Assembly (NCBI GenBank): GCA_947627595.1
Contig: CANQWQ010000001.1
Span: 1 to 64,000, forward strand
Direction: 5' to 3'
DNA: 64,000 bases
Source of the DNA: an uncultured Clostridia bacterium
Lineage (GTDB): Bacteria > Bacillota > Clostridia > TANB77 > CAG-508
In this document: one piece after another, positions 28,142 through 35,442 of the stretch
Layout of the letters: each line of letters starts with the position of its first letter
Numbering within the stretch: position 1 is the first letter of the stretch
Translations under genes and position numbers: made by a program
The notes under the pieces: generated by a model
The model's input: the letters and a program-made list of their open reading frames with translations, nothing else
Told to the model about the DNA's origin: nothing
Databases searched by the model: none

Positions 28142-28421
28142 TTAACAATAAAATTTAATTTCATCTTTTCCTTGAGTTTCTTTCCATTTAGCAATAATTC
28201 TAAAATAGTTTAATTCAATAATTTCAAATAACCTACTTAAATCTTGATTAGAAATACGACTTGAATTGCTAGCTAATATGCATTTACCACTTTTAGTTAG
28301 CCAAACTTTAGTAGAATTTTTAACTGGTTTTCCTTTTGAAATATGAACGTGAATTGGTTCGTCAAATTCATTTGACCAAAAATATATTTTATATCCGCAT
28401 TACTTCAAATAAATTAGGCAA
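28142..28421 (-). CDS. DUF4160 protein, read through a +1 shift at CGG
   Basis: No ordinary reading frame covers this gene. Starting at TTG 28421, which has GGAGGT eight bases upstream and overlaps the previous gene's stop, the first eight codons give MPNLFEVM. The next is CGG, then ATA TAA. Skipping the C gives GYKIYFWSNEFDEPIHVHIS and runs to a stop at 28142, 92 aa in all. This matches DUF4160 (xGYKIYFWSNE, HVHV, VWL, KWKE, DEIKFYC), a small family often found in toxin-antitoxin-like pairs. The shift occurs only nine codons into the gene. Confidence 0.85.
28395..28397 (-). other. In-frame CGG with +1 frame restoration (DUF4160)
   Basis: The context is GTA ATG CGG ATA TAA. The zero frame stops two codons later. 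Skipping the C gives ATG GGA TAT AAA ATA (M-G-Y-K-I), the conserved start of DUF4160. Confidence 0.85.
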
Positions 28422-28689
28422 GTTTAAGACCTCCTTCACGAGCATATTTAAAAAACAGATGTGCTCCTCTTTCTACTATTTGTCTAAATTCTTCTATTTC
28501 TTCATCTGAATAGTTTCCGTCTTTTTCAACTATCTCATAGCTAGGTAATTCAAAAACAACTGTATCAAAACCTTTTTCAGTAGGCCTTTCAAATGAAACT
28601 CTTATATATTCTTCTCCATTATCTTTTTTTCTAATATCTGAAAAAACAACTTCTGTTTCATCTGGATATTTACAAAGTGTATAAACCAT
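28414..28689 (-). CDS. Small acidic protein coupled to DUF4160
   Basis: A 91-aa soluble protein with AAGGAGTG before its ATG. I do not recognise the family. It is acidic, with predicted strands in the first half and a helical C-terminus (EEIEEFRQIVERGAHLFFKYAREGG). Its last codons contain the ribosome binding site and start of the DUF4160 gene, so the two are translationally coupled and probably act together. Confidence 0.7.
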   Translation of the reverse strand: MVYTLCKYPDETEVVFSDIRKKDNGEEYIRVSFERPTEKGFDTVVFELPSYEIVEKDGNYSDEEIEEFRQIVERGAHLFFKYAREGGLKLA

Positions 28690-28726
28690 AATTTTCTCAC
28701 TCCTTACATTTATTTATTATACACTA

Positions 28727-29293
28727 TTATTTCTTCAATTTCAATCCATCTTTAAATGCTTCGCCTACTCTTTCAGTTACTTTGTAATATCCGTGTGTAT
28801 ATGGATCAAATGCTATTGCACTTACTTTTTCAATATCTACTTTATCTTCGTTCATTACACTATCGTCAGCTGTTACATTAACAACCTTTCCAACTACGCC
28901 TGCACCATATTCATCATCTTGATATTCAACGAATTCGCACTCAAAGCAAATTGGAAATTCATTTATAATTGGCGCATCTACATTTTCTGATTTTGTAACT
29001 GTTAGTCCAGAATTTTCAAATTTATTTGGTGTATTGTTTCCTGATACAACTCCAAAATAATCAGCTTCTACAACGTGCTTACTGTCTGCAATGCTTACTG
29101 TGAAAGCTTTTCTTTCTTTAATGTTCTTAACAGTTTTATGTGTTTCGGTTAAATTTAAAATAACCATATCTCTATCTAACATTGTTCCCCAAGCTGCGTT
29201 CATAACATCTACACTTCCGTCGTCATTATATATTGCAACCATCAATACTGGCATTGGAAAAATTGCCTCTGTAGTTTTAATATTTTTTCTCAT
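28727..29293 (-). CDS. Flavin reductase-like (FMN-binding split barrel) protein
   Basis: A 188-aa protein with the split-barrel pattern of the flavin reductase family. The N-terminal PMPVLMVAIYNDDGSVDVMNAAWGTM and NLTETHKTVKNIKERKAFTVSI contact FMN in relatives, and HVVEADYFGVVSG follows. It is probably a flavin oxidoreductase of anaerobic metabolism; substrate unknown. Confidence 0.85.
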   Translation of the reverse strand: MRKNIKTTEAIFPMPVLMVAIYNDDGSVDVMNAAWGTMLDRDMVILNLTETHKTVKNIKERKAFTVSIADSKHVVEADYFGVVSGNNTPNKFENSGLTVTKSENVDAPIINEFPICFECEFVEYQDDEYGAGVVGKVVNVTADDSVMNEDKVDIEKVSAIAFDPYTHGYYKVTERVGEAFKDGLKLKK

Positions 29294-29352
29294 AAAAATT
29301 CCTCCTTATTTTTATTAATATTATCACAATTAAATTTTTAATTCCATAAAAT

Positions 29353-29691
29353 TTATTTTCTTATAATTTCGTGTTTAAAAAATCTTTCTTGAAACTCTGT
29401 CAAAGCCTCAATTTGGTCATCACTGTAATTTTCATCTTTTGGAACAACAATTAATTTATCGTCATTATCATTTGTTCTATGAATTACAGCAATGCAAGTT
29501 CCTGTAAATTCTTCGATTGGTTCAAAAACTCCTAAAACATAGCAATCAAGCTCTTCTCCGTCACCACTAACTGTATTTGGAACAAAGCCATAATTTACTG
29601 GATAAATAAAGTCATGTTTTGGGTGTTTACTTCCCATTTTTCTATCAATTTTTACTTTTATTTCTTTATTTAAATATTCTAATGTGTTCAT
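29353..29691 (-). CDS. Short inorganic pyrophosphatase-like protein
   Basis: A 112-aa protein. KHDFIYPVNYGFVPNT and GDGEELDCYVLG match the core of family I inorganic pyrophosphatases, including the acidic metal-binding residues (DGEELD). Usual members have about 170 residues, so this one lacks N-terminal strands. It may hydrolyse pyrophosphate or a related phosphoanhydride. The following HAM1-like gene, 11 bases away, releases pyrophosphate, which is a sensible pairing. Confidence 0.75.
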   Translation of the reverse strand: MNTLEYLNKEIKVKIDRKMGSKHPKHDFIYPVNYGFVPNTVSGDGEELDCYVLGVFEPIEEFTGTCIAVIHRTNDNDDKLIVVPKDENYSDDQIEALTEFQERFFKHEIIRK

Positions 29692-29702
29692 TCTAAATTC
29701 CT

Positions 29703-30302
29703 TTATTTACAACTATTTACGATAAATTCAATAACGCCATCTTCATTGTAATTTTCTTTGTCTTTATTTCTATCTTCTTCAGTTAAATCAACAAAATATT
29801 TATTGCACTCTGGCATAATTGACATTGAATCTAACGGATAACCTGGGTTTCTCTTTTCACAAGGAGTATCTACAAAATAGAAATGGCCCTTTTCCCAACT
29901 ATATTCTTTTGGCTCTTTTCCGTCATATATAACCATTCCGTAAATCCATTTAGCCTTAAGCTTTCCGCCATATTCTTTAACTAAATTTAGATAATAATCA
30001 AGCATTTCGTCATCTGTAAGCTCTTTTCCGCCAACTCTTCTAACATGTGTTCCTGGTTGTTTTTCTTCTGGCAAGCCCTCAATATATAAGTTATTGTCCA
30101 TTCCGATAGTTATCATTTTAGTTTCGTCATAATATGCTTTAGCTTTTATGTAAGCGTTTTCTATGGCATTTTTTCCACTTTCATCTACATGAAGATTAAT
30201 TCCTAAATCTTTAATTGTTAGTAAATCTATATCATTTTCTTTTAGTTTATCAGCATATTTTTTAACTTTTGCAGGGTTTGTCGTTGCAAACAATACTTTC
30301 AT
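29703..30302 (-). CDS. HAM1/RdgB-like non-canonical NTP pyrophosphatase
   Basis: A 199-aa protein starting MKVLFATTNPAKVKKYADKL, the N-terminal signature of the Ham1/RdgB family that hydrolyses ITP, XTP or dITP to the monophosphate and PPi. I use the ATG at 30302 rather than an upstream TTG. The later TIGMDNNLYIEGLP and PGTHVRRVGG correspond to the family's DDSGL and GxxSAR regions but are altered, so the substrate may differ. Its promoter is the terminator-embedded module B. Confidence 0.75.
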   Translation of the reverse strand: MKVLFATTNPAKVKKYADKLKENDIDLLTIKDLGINLHVDESGKNAIENAYIKAKAYYDETKMITIGMDNNLYIEGLPEEKQPGTHVRRVGGKELTDDEMLDYYLNLVKEYGGKLKAKWIYGMVIYDGKEPKEYSWEKGHFYFVDTPCEKRNPGYPLDSMSIMPECNKYFVDLTEEDRNKDKENYNEDGVIEFIVNSCK

Positions 30303-30342
30303 TATTTTCTCGCTTTCTTTTAAAGAAATTTTTGACAACTCA

Positions 30343-30384
30343 AGTATAACAAAAAAGCAAGTAAATGTAAATATTTACTTGCTT
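30343..30384 (-). promoter_or_regulatory. Terminator-embedded promoter, copy B
   Basis: The stem AAGCAAGTAAAT/ATTTACTTGCTT (30355-30384) ends the lysA transcript. Its loop carries the -35 TTTACA (30371-30366), and -10 TATACT (30348-30343) lies 17 bases on. It is nearly identical to copy A, including the flank that continues toward the gene. Confidence 0.75.
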
Positions 30385-30393
30385 TTAATTTAT

Positions 30394-31644
30394 TTACCAA
30401 CGCTCTTCTCCTGTTTCTGGATCTATCCTAAATGTAGCAAAATAATCTTTTGGTGTTTGAGCTCTTTTTATAAGTTTGAATTTGCCATCAATTGTTTTTA
30501 GATATTCTGCGCAATATAATTTTCCATTATAATTATATCCCATTGCAGAGCCATGTGCTCCAGCATCGCATATAACAAGTATATCTCCTATATCAATTTG
30601 CGGAAGCATCCTATCTACAGCAAATTTATCATTGTTTTCACAAAGTGAACCTGTTACATCATATTTGTGATCTAATGGCATATTTTCTTTTCCAAGCACG
30701 ATTATGTGATGATATGCTCCATACATCGCTGGGCGCATTAGGTTTACGGCACAAGCATCACATCCGACATATTGTTTATATATATCTTTTTTATGTAAGA
30801 CTTTGGTAACTAATTGTCCATATGGAGCTAACATGTATCTTCCTAACTCTGTATATATTGCAGGCTCCATGTTTTCTGGAACTAATATTTCATCATATTC
30901 TTTCTTTACTAGTTCAGAAATTAAGAAAATATCATTTTCTTCTTCATCTGGTAAATATGGAACTCCTATTCCACCTGATAAATTAATAAATGTTATGTTT
31001 ACATCTAATTTATTTTTTAATTGGACAGCAAGTGTAAAAAGTTCTCTAGCAAGTTTTGGATAATAATAATTCGTAAGTGTGTTACTTGCTAAAAACGCAT
31101 GAAGTCCAAAATTTTTAGCTCCTAATTTTTTTAGTTTTTCAAATGCTTCAAAAATTTGTGGTTTTGTCATTCCATATTTTGCATCTCCTGGTGTTCCCAT
31201 ACAATTTGGTGAAACATCAAAATTTCCTCCTGAATTATATCTACAGCAAATTGTTTCAGGTATTCCTGCAGTTTTTGCTAAAAAATCAACATGTGATAAA
31301 TCATCTAAATTTATAATACCTCCTAGTTCTTTACAATGTATAAATTCCTCTGCTGGTGTAACATTTGATGAGAACATAATTGGTGCATTAATACAAGATG
31401 CTAATGTTAATTCTGTGTCTGATGAGCAATCAAATCCACAGCCTTCTTGAGCAAAAATCTCTAATAAATCTGGAATAGGATTTGCTTTAACTGCAAAATA
31501 CTCTCTGAAGCCTTTGTTCCAAGAAAATGCCTGTTTCAAGCGTTTTATGTTTTTTCTTATCTCCTCTTCACTGTAAATGTATAATGGTGAATTTTCTTCC
31601 ATTAAACATTCTGCTTCTTTTTTTGTTAGTATGCTTTTTTTCAT
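30394..31644 (-). CDS. lysA: Diaminopimelate decarboxylase family protein
   Basis: A PLP-dependent fold-III decarboxylase (416 aa) expected to make L-lysine from meso-diaminopimelate. The PLP lysine lies in YFAVKANPIPDLL. Other markers are CGFDCSSDTELTLA, NLSGGIGVPY, TELGRYMLAPYG and GSLCENNDKFA. LysA and related carboxynorspermidine or ornithine decarboxylases share this fold. The CGFDCSS and GSLCE motifs favour the LysA side. No other lysine genes are near. Confidence 0.85.
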   Translation of the reverse strand: MKKSILTKKEAECLMEENSPLYIYSEEEIRKNIKRLKQAFSWNKGFREYFAVKANPIPDLLEIFAQEGCGFDCSSDTELTLASCINAPIMFSSNVTPAEEFIHCKELGGIINLDDLSHVDFLAKTAGIPETICCRYNSGGNFDVSPNCMGTPGDAKYGMTKPQIFEAFEKLKKLGAKNFGLHAFLASNTLTNYYYPKLARELFTLAVQLKNKLDVNITFINLSGGIGVPYLPDEEENDIFLISELVKKEYDEILVPENMEPAIYTELGRYMLAPYGQLVTKVLHKKDIYKQYVGCDACAVNLMRPAMYGAYHHIIVLGKENMPLDHKYDVTGSLCENNDKFAVDRMLPQIDIGDILVICDAGAHGSAMGYNYNGKLYCAEYLKTIDGKFKLIKRAQTPKDYFATFRIDPETGEERW

Positions 31645-31676
31645 ATTGCATCATCCTTTCCTTTTAAATTTTTTGA

Positions 31677-31705
31677 ATTATATCATACCAACAAATCTAT
31701 GTAAA
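31677..31705 (-). promoter_or_regulatory. Promoter of lysA
   Basis: The minus strand has -35 TTTACA (31705-31700), a 17-base spacer and -10 TATAAT (31682-31677), about 35 bases before the lysA start codon. Confidence 0.75.
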
Positions 31706-31749
31706 GCCAAAAAAGATTTTTATATTTGTTTTACAAAATTGTAATTTAT

Positions 31750-32268
31750 TCAACATTTTATTTTTTCTTTAAATTTTTCTTTATACCATTTATTTAACTG
31801 TCTTCTTGACTTAAAAATATAAATTTTATTACTATCAATTTCTTTTATACTCTCGATAATAGTTGGCCTTTTATTTTTTCTCCATTTAACTACCCACCAA
31901 AAGAATTTCCAATCCATTTTTTCATTGCAACCTGGAATTTCTTTCTTCTCTTTTCCACTATTTTTTATAAATCTCTCTAAAACGCCTTTTATCTGTGCAA
32001 TAGTAGAATAATCTAAATAAATTATGTAATCTGCTTTTTCTAAACGTTCTTTCAATGTAGAATGATATGTTCCATCTATAATCCAATTTTCCTCTTCTGT
32101 TTTTTGTAAGATAATTTTATCTCTCTCGTTTTTATCTCGTATTTCCCAATTTTGTAAATAATTAATACCGTCTATATGATATATAGGTAAATTTAATTTT
32201 TTTCCCAAGTTATTTGCTAATGTTGTTTTTCCAGTGCCACTACCTCCAATTATACATATACGATTCAT
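31750..32268 (-). CDS. P-loop kinase-like protein (DNA topology modulation protein FlaR type)
   Basis: A 172-aa protein starting at the ATG 32268, eight bases after AGGAG. It has Walker A GGSGTGKTTLAN (about residues 8-19), HIDGINYL, EENWIIDGTYHSTLKERLEKADYIIYLDY and a C-terminal helical part rich in Trp and Lys. This is the layout of small AAA proteins annotated as topology modulation (FlaR) or adenylate-kinase-like. The substrate is not evident. Confidence 0.75.
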   Translation of the reverse strand: MNRICIIGGSGTGKTTLANNLGKKLNLPIYHIDGINYLQNWEIRDKNERDKIILQKTEEENWIIDGTYHSTLKERLEKADYIIYLDYSTIAQIKGVLERFIKNSGKEKKEIPGCNEKMDWKFFWWVVKWRKNKRPTIIESIKEIDSNKIYIFKSRRQLNKWYKEKFKEKIKC

Positions 32269-32339
32269 AAATAATTCTCCTATTTTCATACAAATTGTAA
32301 TTTGCTAAAGTAATTATATATTATTTAAAATAAAAAATA

Positions 32340-32373
32340 AAGAAGATATTAACAACTTAATTAATGTCTTCTT
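32340..32373 (-). terminator. Rho-independent terminator after the DUF2798-like gene
   Basis: The stem AAGAAGATATTAA with the complement TTAATGTCTTCTT (one mismatch) and a seven-base loop is followed by a T-run on the minus strand. Confidence 0.8.
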
Positions 32374-32407
32374 ATTTTTTTAATATTTAATTATGCTTGC
32401 TTTACAT

Positions 32408-32986
32408 CTACTGTGCTATATCTGATGGAATTGTTTCTGTAGATTCAATCAATTCTTGCTCATTTTCAATATTATATTCTTTTGATTTTTTTGCAAAGAT
32501 ATTTTTAAATATTGTTCTTGTAAGAGGTTGTATAAAGAATAATTGTGATAACAAAGCAAATGGAAAATTTAATACAACTTTTTGTAACCAAAATGGTATA
32601 AAATTTATCATAAAATATGAAAAACTTATTTGATGATATATACCAACTGCAATAATTCCATTATATAAAATTGTTGCTAAAAAACTCATTAATGGGCACA
32701 TAATTCCTACTGTTGCACATATTATTGCTGTTTCTACCATCATAGGAGAATTTTTCTGGGGTGGCATTGCTTTTAGTGCTAATTTTACGGATAATGGACT
32801 ACCTATAAAAATTTCACATAAATATGCAAGTATAAATTCAATTGGAATAAATATAGCAGAGTTTTTTATTATATCAATTGTAAATCCTCCTGCTTCATAA
32901 GAAGAACAATAAAAAACAAAGCAAGGCACAGTTATAATTACTGTTATTAATGCAAATATCAATCTTTGAAATTTTGTTTCTGGCAT
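32408..32986 (-). CDS. Four-helix membrane protein, DUF2798-like
   Basis: A 192-aa membrane protein starting at the ATG 32986, directly after GAAAGGAGATTAAA. It has four hydrophobic helices in two similar halves. The pattern of two paired helices with conserved Pro and short loops resembles DUF2798 duplications. The C-terminal tail is acidic and cytosolic. It is expressed alone, behind a long structured leader. Confidence 0.65.
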   Translation of the reverse strand: MPETKFQRLIFALITVIITVPCFVFYCSSYEAGGFTIDIIKNSAIFIPIEFILAYLCEIFIGSPLSVKLALKAMPPQKNSPMMVETAIICATVGIMCPLMSFLATILYNGIIAVGIYHQISFSYFMINFIPFWLQKVVLNFPFALLSQLFFIQPLTRTIFKNIFAKKSKEYNIENEQELIESTETIPSDIAQ

Positions 32987-33118
32987 TTTAATCTCCTTTC
33001 TAAAAACGACAAAAAAGCACATATAATTTTTTGCACGTAAATTTGTAACATATAAAAAGCTCTGTTATCAGATTTACGTGCAAAGCACTACATGTGTCGT
33101 CTTTTTTATTTTTTAACA
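32987..33118 (-). ncRNA. Structured leader RNA before the DUF2798-like gene
   Basis: The leader of about 130 bases has nested complementarity. The outer arms are GACGACACAT and ATGTGC...GTCGT. The inner 13-base arms are TTTGCACGTAAAT and ATTTACGTGCAAA, enclosing a loop of about 30 bases. The structure stops just before the ribosome binding site. It could be a riboswitch-like or thermosensor element; I cannot match it to a known class. Confidence 0.5.
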
Positions 33119-33123
33119 GTAAA

Positions 33124-33152
33124 ATTTTAACAAAAAATTCTAAAATTGTCAA
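33124..33152 (-). promoter_or_regulatory. Promoter of the DUF2798-like gene
   Basis: The minus strand has -35 TTGACA (33152-33147), a 17-base spacer and -10 TAAAAT (33129-33124). It gives a leader of about 130 bases. Confidence 0.8.
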
Positions 33153-33157
33153 ATTTT

Positions 33158-34096
33158 TTAAAATATCAAACTAATCTGTTCATCTTTATTTATTTTCCAA
33201 CTTTTTTGTTTTGCATCGTGGATTTTGTCGCCTTCTTCATTTCCACCAATTAAAAATGGAGATGTAGGAATATGTTTTTTCATATTTTCTCTAACTAGAC
33301 CAGCATTTGCATTAGCATAGCAATATTTACATAGATGCCCACAAGTATTATATGCTCCTATATCATTTCCCATTAAGCAATTACAATCTTCCCTGAGGCT
33401 TTTTCTTTTTGGAGGATTTAGTTTTGTTTTTATTCCCTTTTCTACTATTTCTTGACTCATACAACCTTTGCAATCAATACCATATTCTGCAAGATATGTT
33501 TTTTCACAACAACTATGAATTGTCATTCCATTTTCTTTTCCTATTCTTGCAAATGCTTTTCCTAATTGTATCGTCTCATCTTTTGTAGGTGGTCTAATAT
33601 TAGGAGCATTTCTTTTTACCTTTTCATATAAATCTAAAAAACTAATAGTTACATCTTTAGTATATCCTTTTAATTGTTTAGCCATTTTTTCAAATGCTTC
33701 TATATGTTTTTCTATATTATATCTCATTCCAATAAATATTGGATCATATCTCCATCCAATAGAATTAACTCCAATATGCTCTGACAATTTTTTAAAACTC
33801 TCAATTACTTTTTCTTTATCTGGAACTACTGGCTCTATATCTTTTCCATAAGGTGTTATTGTAACAAACCAATATTGTTTATATACATCTAATTCATCTA
33901 AATATTTTAGCATTGGCTCTGGGTTTTTAGTACAAAATGCAAGACAATCTACTACATTTGGAGATAGACTATACTTTGTAACTTGTGATTTATAATATGG
34001 ATTTCTTACATAAACAAAACCCTCTCTTATTCTATTCATTAACCATTTTGAATAAAATGCTGGTATATCTGTTCTACAACCTGTATTTATTATCAT
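33158..34096 (-). CDS. DUF1848 protein
   Basis: A 312-aa protein starting at the ATG 34096 after AAAAGGAAAATTAAA. MIINTGCRTDIPAFYSKW and the C-terminal cysteine cluster (SCCEKTY, DCKGCMSQ, CGHLCKYCYANAN) match DUF1848, a family with a CxxC-rich, radical-SAM-like domain. It probably binds an iron-sulfur cluster. Its role is unknown. An upstream in-frame extension exists but lacks a site. Confidence 0.8.
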   Translation of the reverse strand: MIINTGCRTDIPAFYSKWLMNRIREGFVYVRNPYYKSQVTKYSLSPNVVDCLAFCTKNPEPMLKYLDELDVYKQYWFVTITPYGKDIEPVVPDKEKVIESFKKLSEHIGVNSIGWRYDPIFIGMRYNIEKHIEAFEKMAKQLKGYTKDVTISFLDLYEKVKRNAPNIRPPTKDETIQLGKAFARIGKENGMTIHSCCEKTYLAEYGIDCKGCMSQEIVEKGIKTKLNPPKRKSLREDCNCLMGNDIGAYNTCGHLCKYCYANANAGLVRENMKKHIPTSPFLIGGNEEGDKIHDAKQKSWKINKDEQISLIF

Positions 34097-34208
34097 TTTT
34101 AATTTTCCTTTTCTAATAGTTACTAAACCACTATTTGTTTGCTTAAAGTATAACAAAAATTGTAATTATCAATTTATAAAAAATAATCAAAAAATTTGTT
34201 TTGTTCGC

Positions 34209-34237
34209 TTGATTTTTATTTTTCTTTGATTTATAAT
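34209..34237 (+). promoter_or_regulatory. Promoter of the small toxin-like mRNA
   Basis: The plus strand has -35 TTGATT (34209-34214), a 17-base spacer and -10 TATAAT (34232-34237). The start should be near 34245, exactly where the inverted repeat begins. Confidence 0.75.
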
Positions 34238-34320
34238 CCCGTCCATAGGAAATGATAAAAAGCAGATGTGGTTTTGCCACTTACTTAATGTAGCTTATGC
34301 TACTGAAAGGAGGTGGTACT

Positions 34321-34431
34321 ATGATAGAAGCTAGTTTATTAACGATAATATACTTCCTTTTGTTTGGCTTAATTGCCGAAACTATTATAGTATTTGCATT
34401 AATTATACTTGTGATAATTTTGAGCAAATAA
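34321..34431 (+). CDS. 36-aa hydrophobic peptide, probable type I toxin
   Basis: A 36-residue peptide starting MIEASLLTIIYFLLFGLIAE and ending IILSK, almost entirely one membrane helix. The ribosome binding site AAAGGAGGTGG is perfect, a hallmark of type I toxin mRNAs in Firmicutes. The gene has its own promoter, a structured 5' UTR of about 75 bases, and a terminator shared with a converging antisense RNA. It is one of only two genes here on the plus strand. No family assignment is possible from the sequence alone. Confidence 0.7.
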   Translation: MIEASLLTIIYFLLFGLIAETIIVFALIILVIILSK

Positions 34432-34435
34432 AAAA

Positions 34436-34523
34436 ATAAAAACACATCTGTAATTTGACCGTTGTAGATGTGTTTTTACATAATCATAACGGCAAAACCA
34501 CGTTTGTGGATTTGTCATTTCCT
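34436..34523 (-). ncRNA. Probable antisense antitoxin RNA
   Basis: A consensus promoter on the minus strand should start an RNA near 34523 that ends at the shared terminator, about 88 bases in all with no coding frame. Its 3' half is complementary to the 3' end of the toxin mRNA. A CCAC-AAAC-GTGG hairpin near its 5' end can kiss the GTGG-TTTTG-CCAC hairpin in the toxin leader. Confidence 0.6.
34438..34477. terminator. Bidirectional terminator shared by toxin mRNA and antisense RNA
   Basis: A 12-base perfect stem AAAAACACATCT/AGATGTGTTTTT with a 16-base loop. T-runs follow on both strands. Confidence 0.85.
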
Positions 34524-34529
34524 ATAATT

Positions 34530-34558
34530 ATTATATAGTCATTTATTTATTTTGTCAA
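34530..34558 (-). promoter_or_regulatory. Consensus promoter of the antisense RNA
   Basis: The minus strand has a perfect -35 TTGACA (34558-34553), a 17-base spacer and a perfect -10 TATAAT (34535-34530). It is stronger than the toxin promoter, as expected for an unstable antitoxin RNA. Confidence 0.85.
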
Positions 34559-34572
34559 ATACATTTTTTAGT

Positions 34573-34854
34573 TTAATAAATTCTTTTTCCAAACAAATAC
34601 ATTTTTTCTTCAACCACAAGCGTAGTAGTTGAACCTAAATCGGTTGTATGCAAATATTGTTCTACTTCATAAAAAATTCCATTAAATGTGATAACATTAT
34701 CTTCTTTATGTGATTCAACTACAAAAATTGGAGCTCTTAGTTTTTTGTATTGATTATAATCAACGCAGAAAGCAACAAACCAAGCAAACAATACTGTAAA
34801 AACAATCAAGAAAACCAATTTTAAAAAATTAATTAATTTCTTGTTTGAATTCAT
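34573..34854 (-). CDS. Small single-span membrane protein, unknown
   Basis: A 93-aa reading frame. One hydrophobic helix (about residues 10-30) is followed by a short outward domain rich in strands (APIFVVESHKEDNVITFNGIFYEVEQ). AAGGTGG precedes the ATG by about 11 bases. I do not recognise the family. It lies between the antisense promoter and a tRNA gene and could be transcribed from the tRNA promoter by read-through. Confidence 0.6.
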   Translation of the reverse strand: MNSNKKLINFLKLVFLIVFTVLFAWFVAFCVDYNQYKKLRAPIFVVESHKEDNVITFNGIFYEVEQYLHTTDLGSTTTLVVEEKMYLFGKRIY

Positions 34855-34908
34855 CTAACAACGTACCACCTTAATATTAAAAATTTTTTCATAGCTAATA
34901 AAAAAACA

Positions 34909-35017
34909 CTGTTTGAATAAATTTAATGGTGACCCCTACGGGAATCGAACCCATGATTTGGCCTTGAGAGGGCCACGTCTTAACCGCTTGACCAAGGGGC
35001 CATTACTATTCAAACAG
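34909..35017 (-). repeat. Inverted repeat flanking tRNA-Glu
   Basis: CTGTTTGAATA on one side of the tRNA (35017-35007) can pair with its complement on the other side (34919-34909), followed by T7 on the minus strand. The leader and trailer of the precursor would form a helix around the tRNA. This helix could also act as the terminator. Confidence 0.7.
34927..35001 (-). tRNA. tRNA-Glu (anticodon CUC), CCA encoded
   Basis: The minus strand folds as a full cloverleaf. The acceptor GGCCCCT pairs with AGGGGTC, the D arm is GTC...GAC, and the anticodon stem TGGCC/GGCCA has loop CTCTCAA (anticodon CTC, reads GAG). The T arm ATGGG-TTCGAAT-CCCGT, discriminator A and encoded CCA (34927-34929) complete it. 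The body resembles bacterial tRNA-Glu. It has its own promoter. Confidence 0.95.
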
Positions 35018-35024
35018 CTATTTA

Positions 35025-35053
35025 TTTATACCATATTTTTGTGTTTTAGTCAA
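35025..35053 (-). promoter_or_regulatory. Promoter of tRNA-Glu
   Basis: The minus strand has -35 TTGACT (35053-35048), a 17-base spacer and -10 TATAAA (35030-35025). The -35 overlaps the last codons of mrnC. Confidence 0.75.
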
Positions 35054-35441
35054 TACATAATTTTAGTATTTCTTCTAGTCTTTCGTCTTGTTTTGACAAA
35101 TATAGATAACCTATTAATGCCTCAAAACCTGTTGCGTGACTGTAGTCTGCGACATTTCCATTCTTTGGCAAATGGTGATTTTCTGTATTTCTTCCTCTTT
35201 TAAAAATCTCTTGCTCCTCTTCTGTTAAACTATTCCATATCTTATCTAAAATCTTTGCTTGTGCTTCTGCTTTAACAAATTTGATTGTTTCAAGATGTAA
35301 CTTGTGTGGCTTCGCATTTGAAAAATTTACAAGATGAGTTCTTATATATAATTCATATACACTATCTCCAACATAAGCCCAAACAAGTGGTGACAACATC
35401 TTCACATCTAACATATCTTTGTTTCTCTCAAATATATCCAT
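35046..35441 (-). CDS. mrnC: Mini-ribonuclease III
   Basis: Mini-III (131 aa), an RNase III catalytic domain without the dsRNA-binding domain, which matures 23S rRNA in Firmicutes. LSPLVWAYVGDSVYELYIRTHLV contains the catalytic Asp. NHHLPKNGNVADYSHATGFEALIGYLYLS holds the conserved Glu. It lies one base after ylqF, another large-subunit biogenesis gene. Confidence 0.95.
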   Translation of the reverse strand: MDIFERNKDMLDVKMLSPLVWAYVGDSVYELYIRTHLVNFSNAKPHKLHLETIKFVKAEAQAKILDKIWNSLTEEEQEIFKRGRNTENHHLPKNGNVADYSHATGFEALIGYLYLSKQDERLEEILKLCID

Positions 35442-35442
35442 T

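Larger units (their letters stand above)
34245..34525. repeat. Inverted repeat bounding the toxin/antisense locus
   Basis: The left arm 34245-34278 (starting ATAGGAAATGA, ending GTGGTTTTGCC) is repeated in inverted form at 34491-34525, with about 80 percent identity by eye. Each arm coincides with the predicted 5' end of one of two converging RNAs, so both transcripts begin with nearly the same sequence. Confidence 0.75.
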
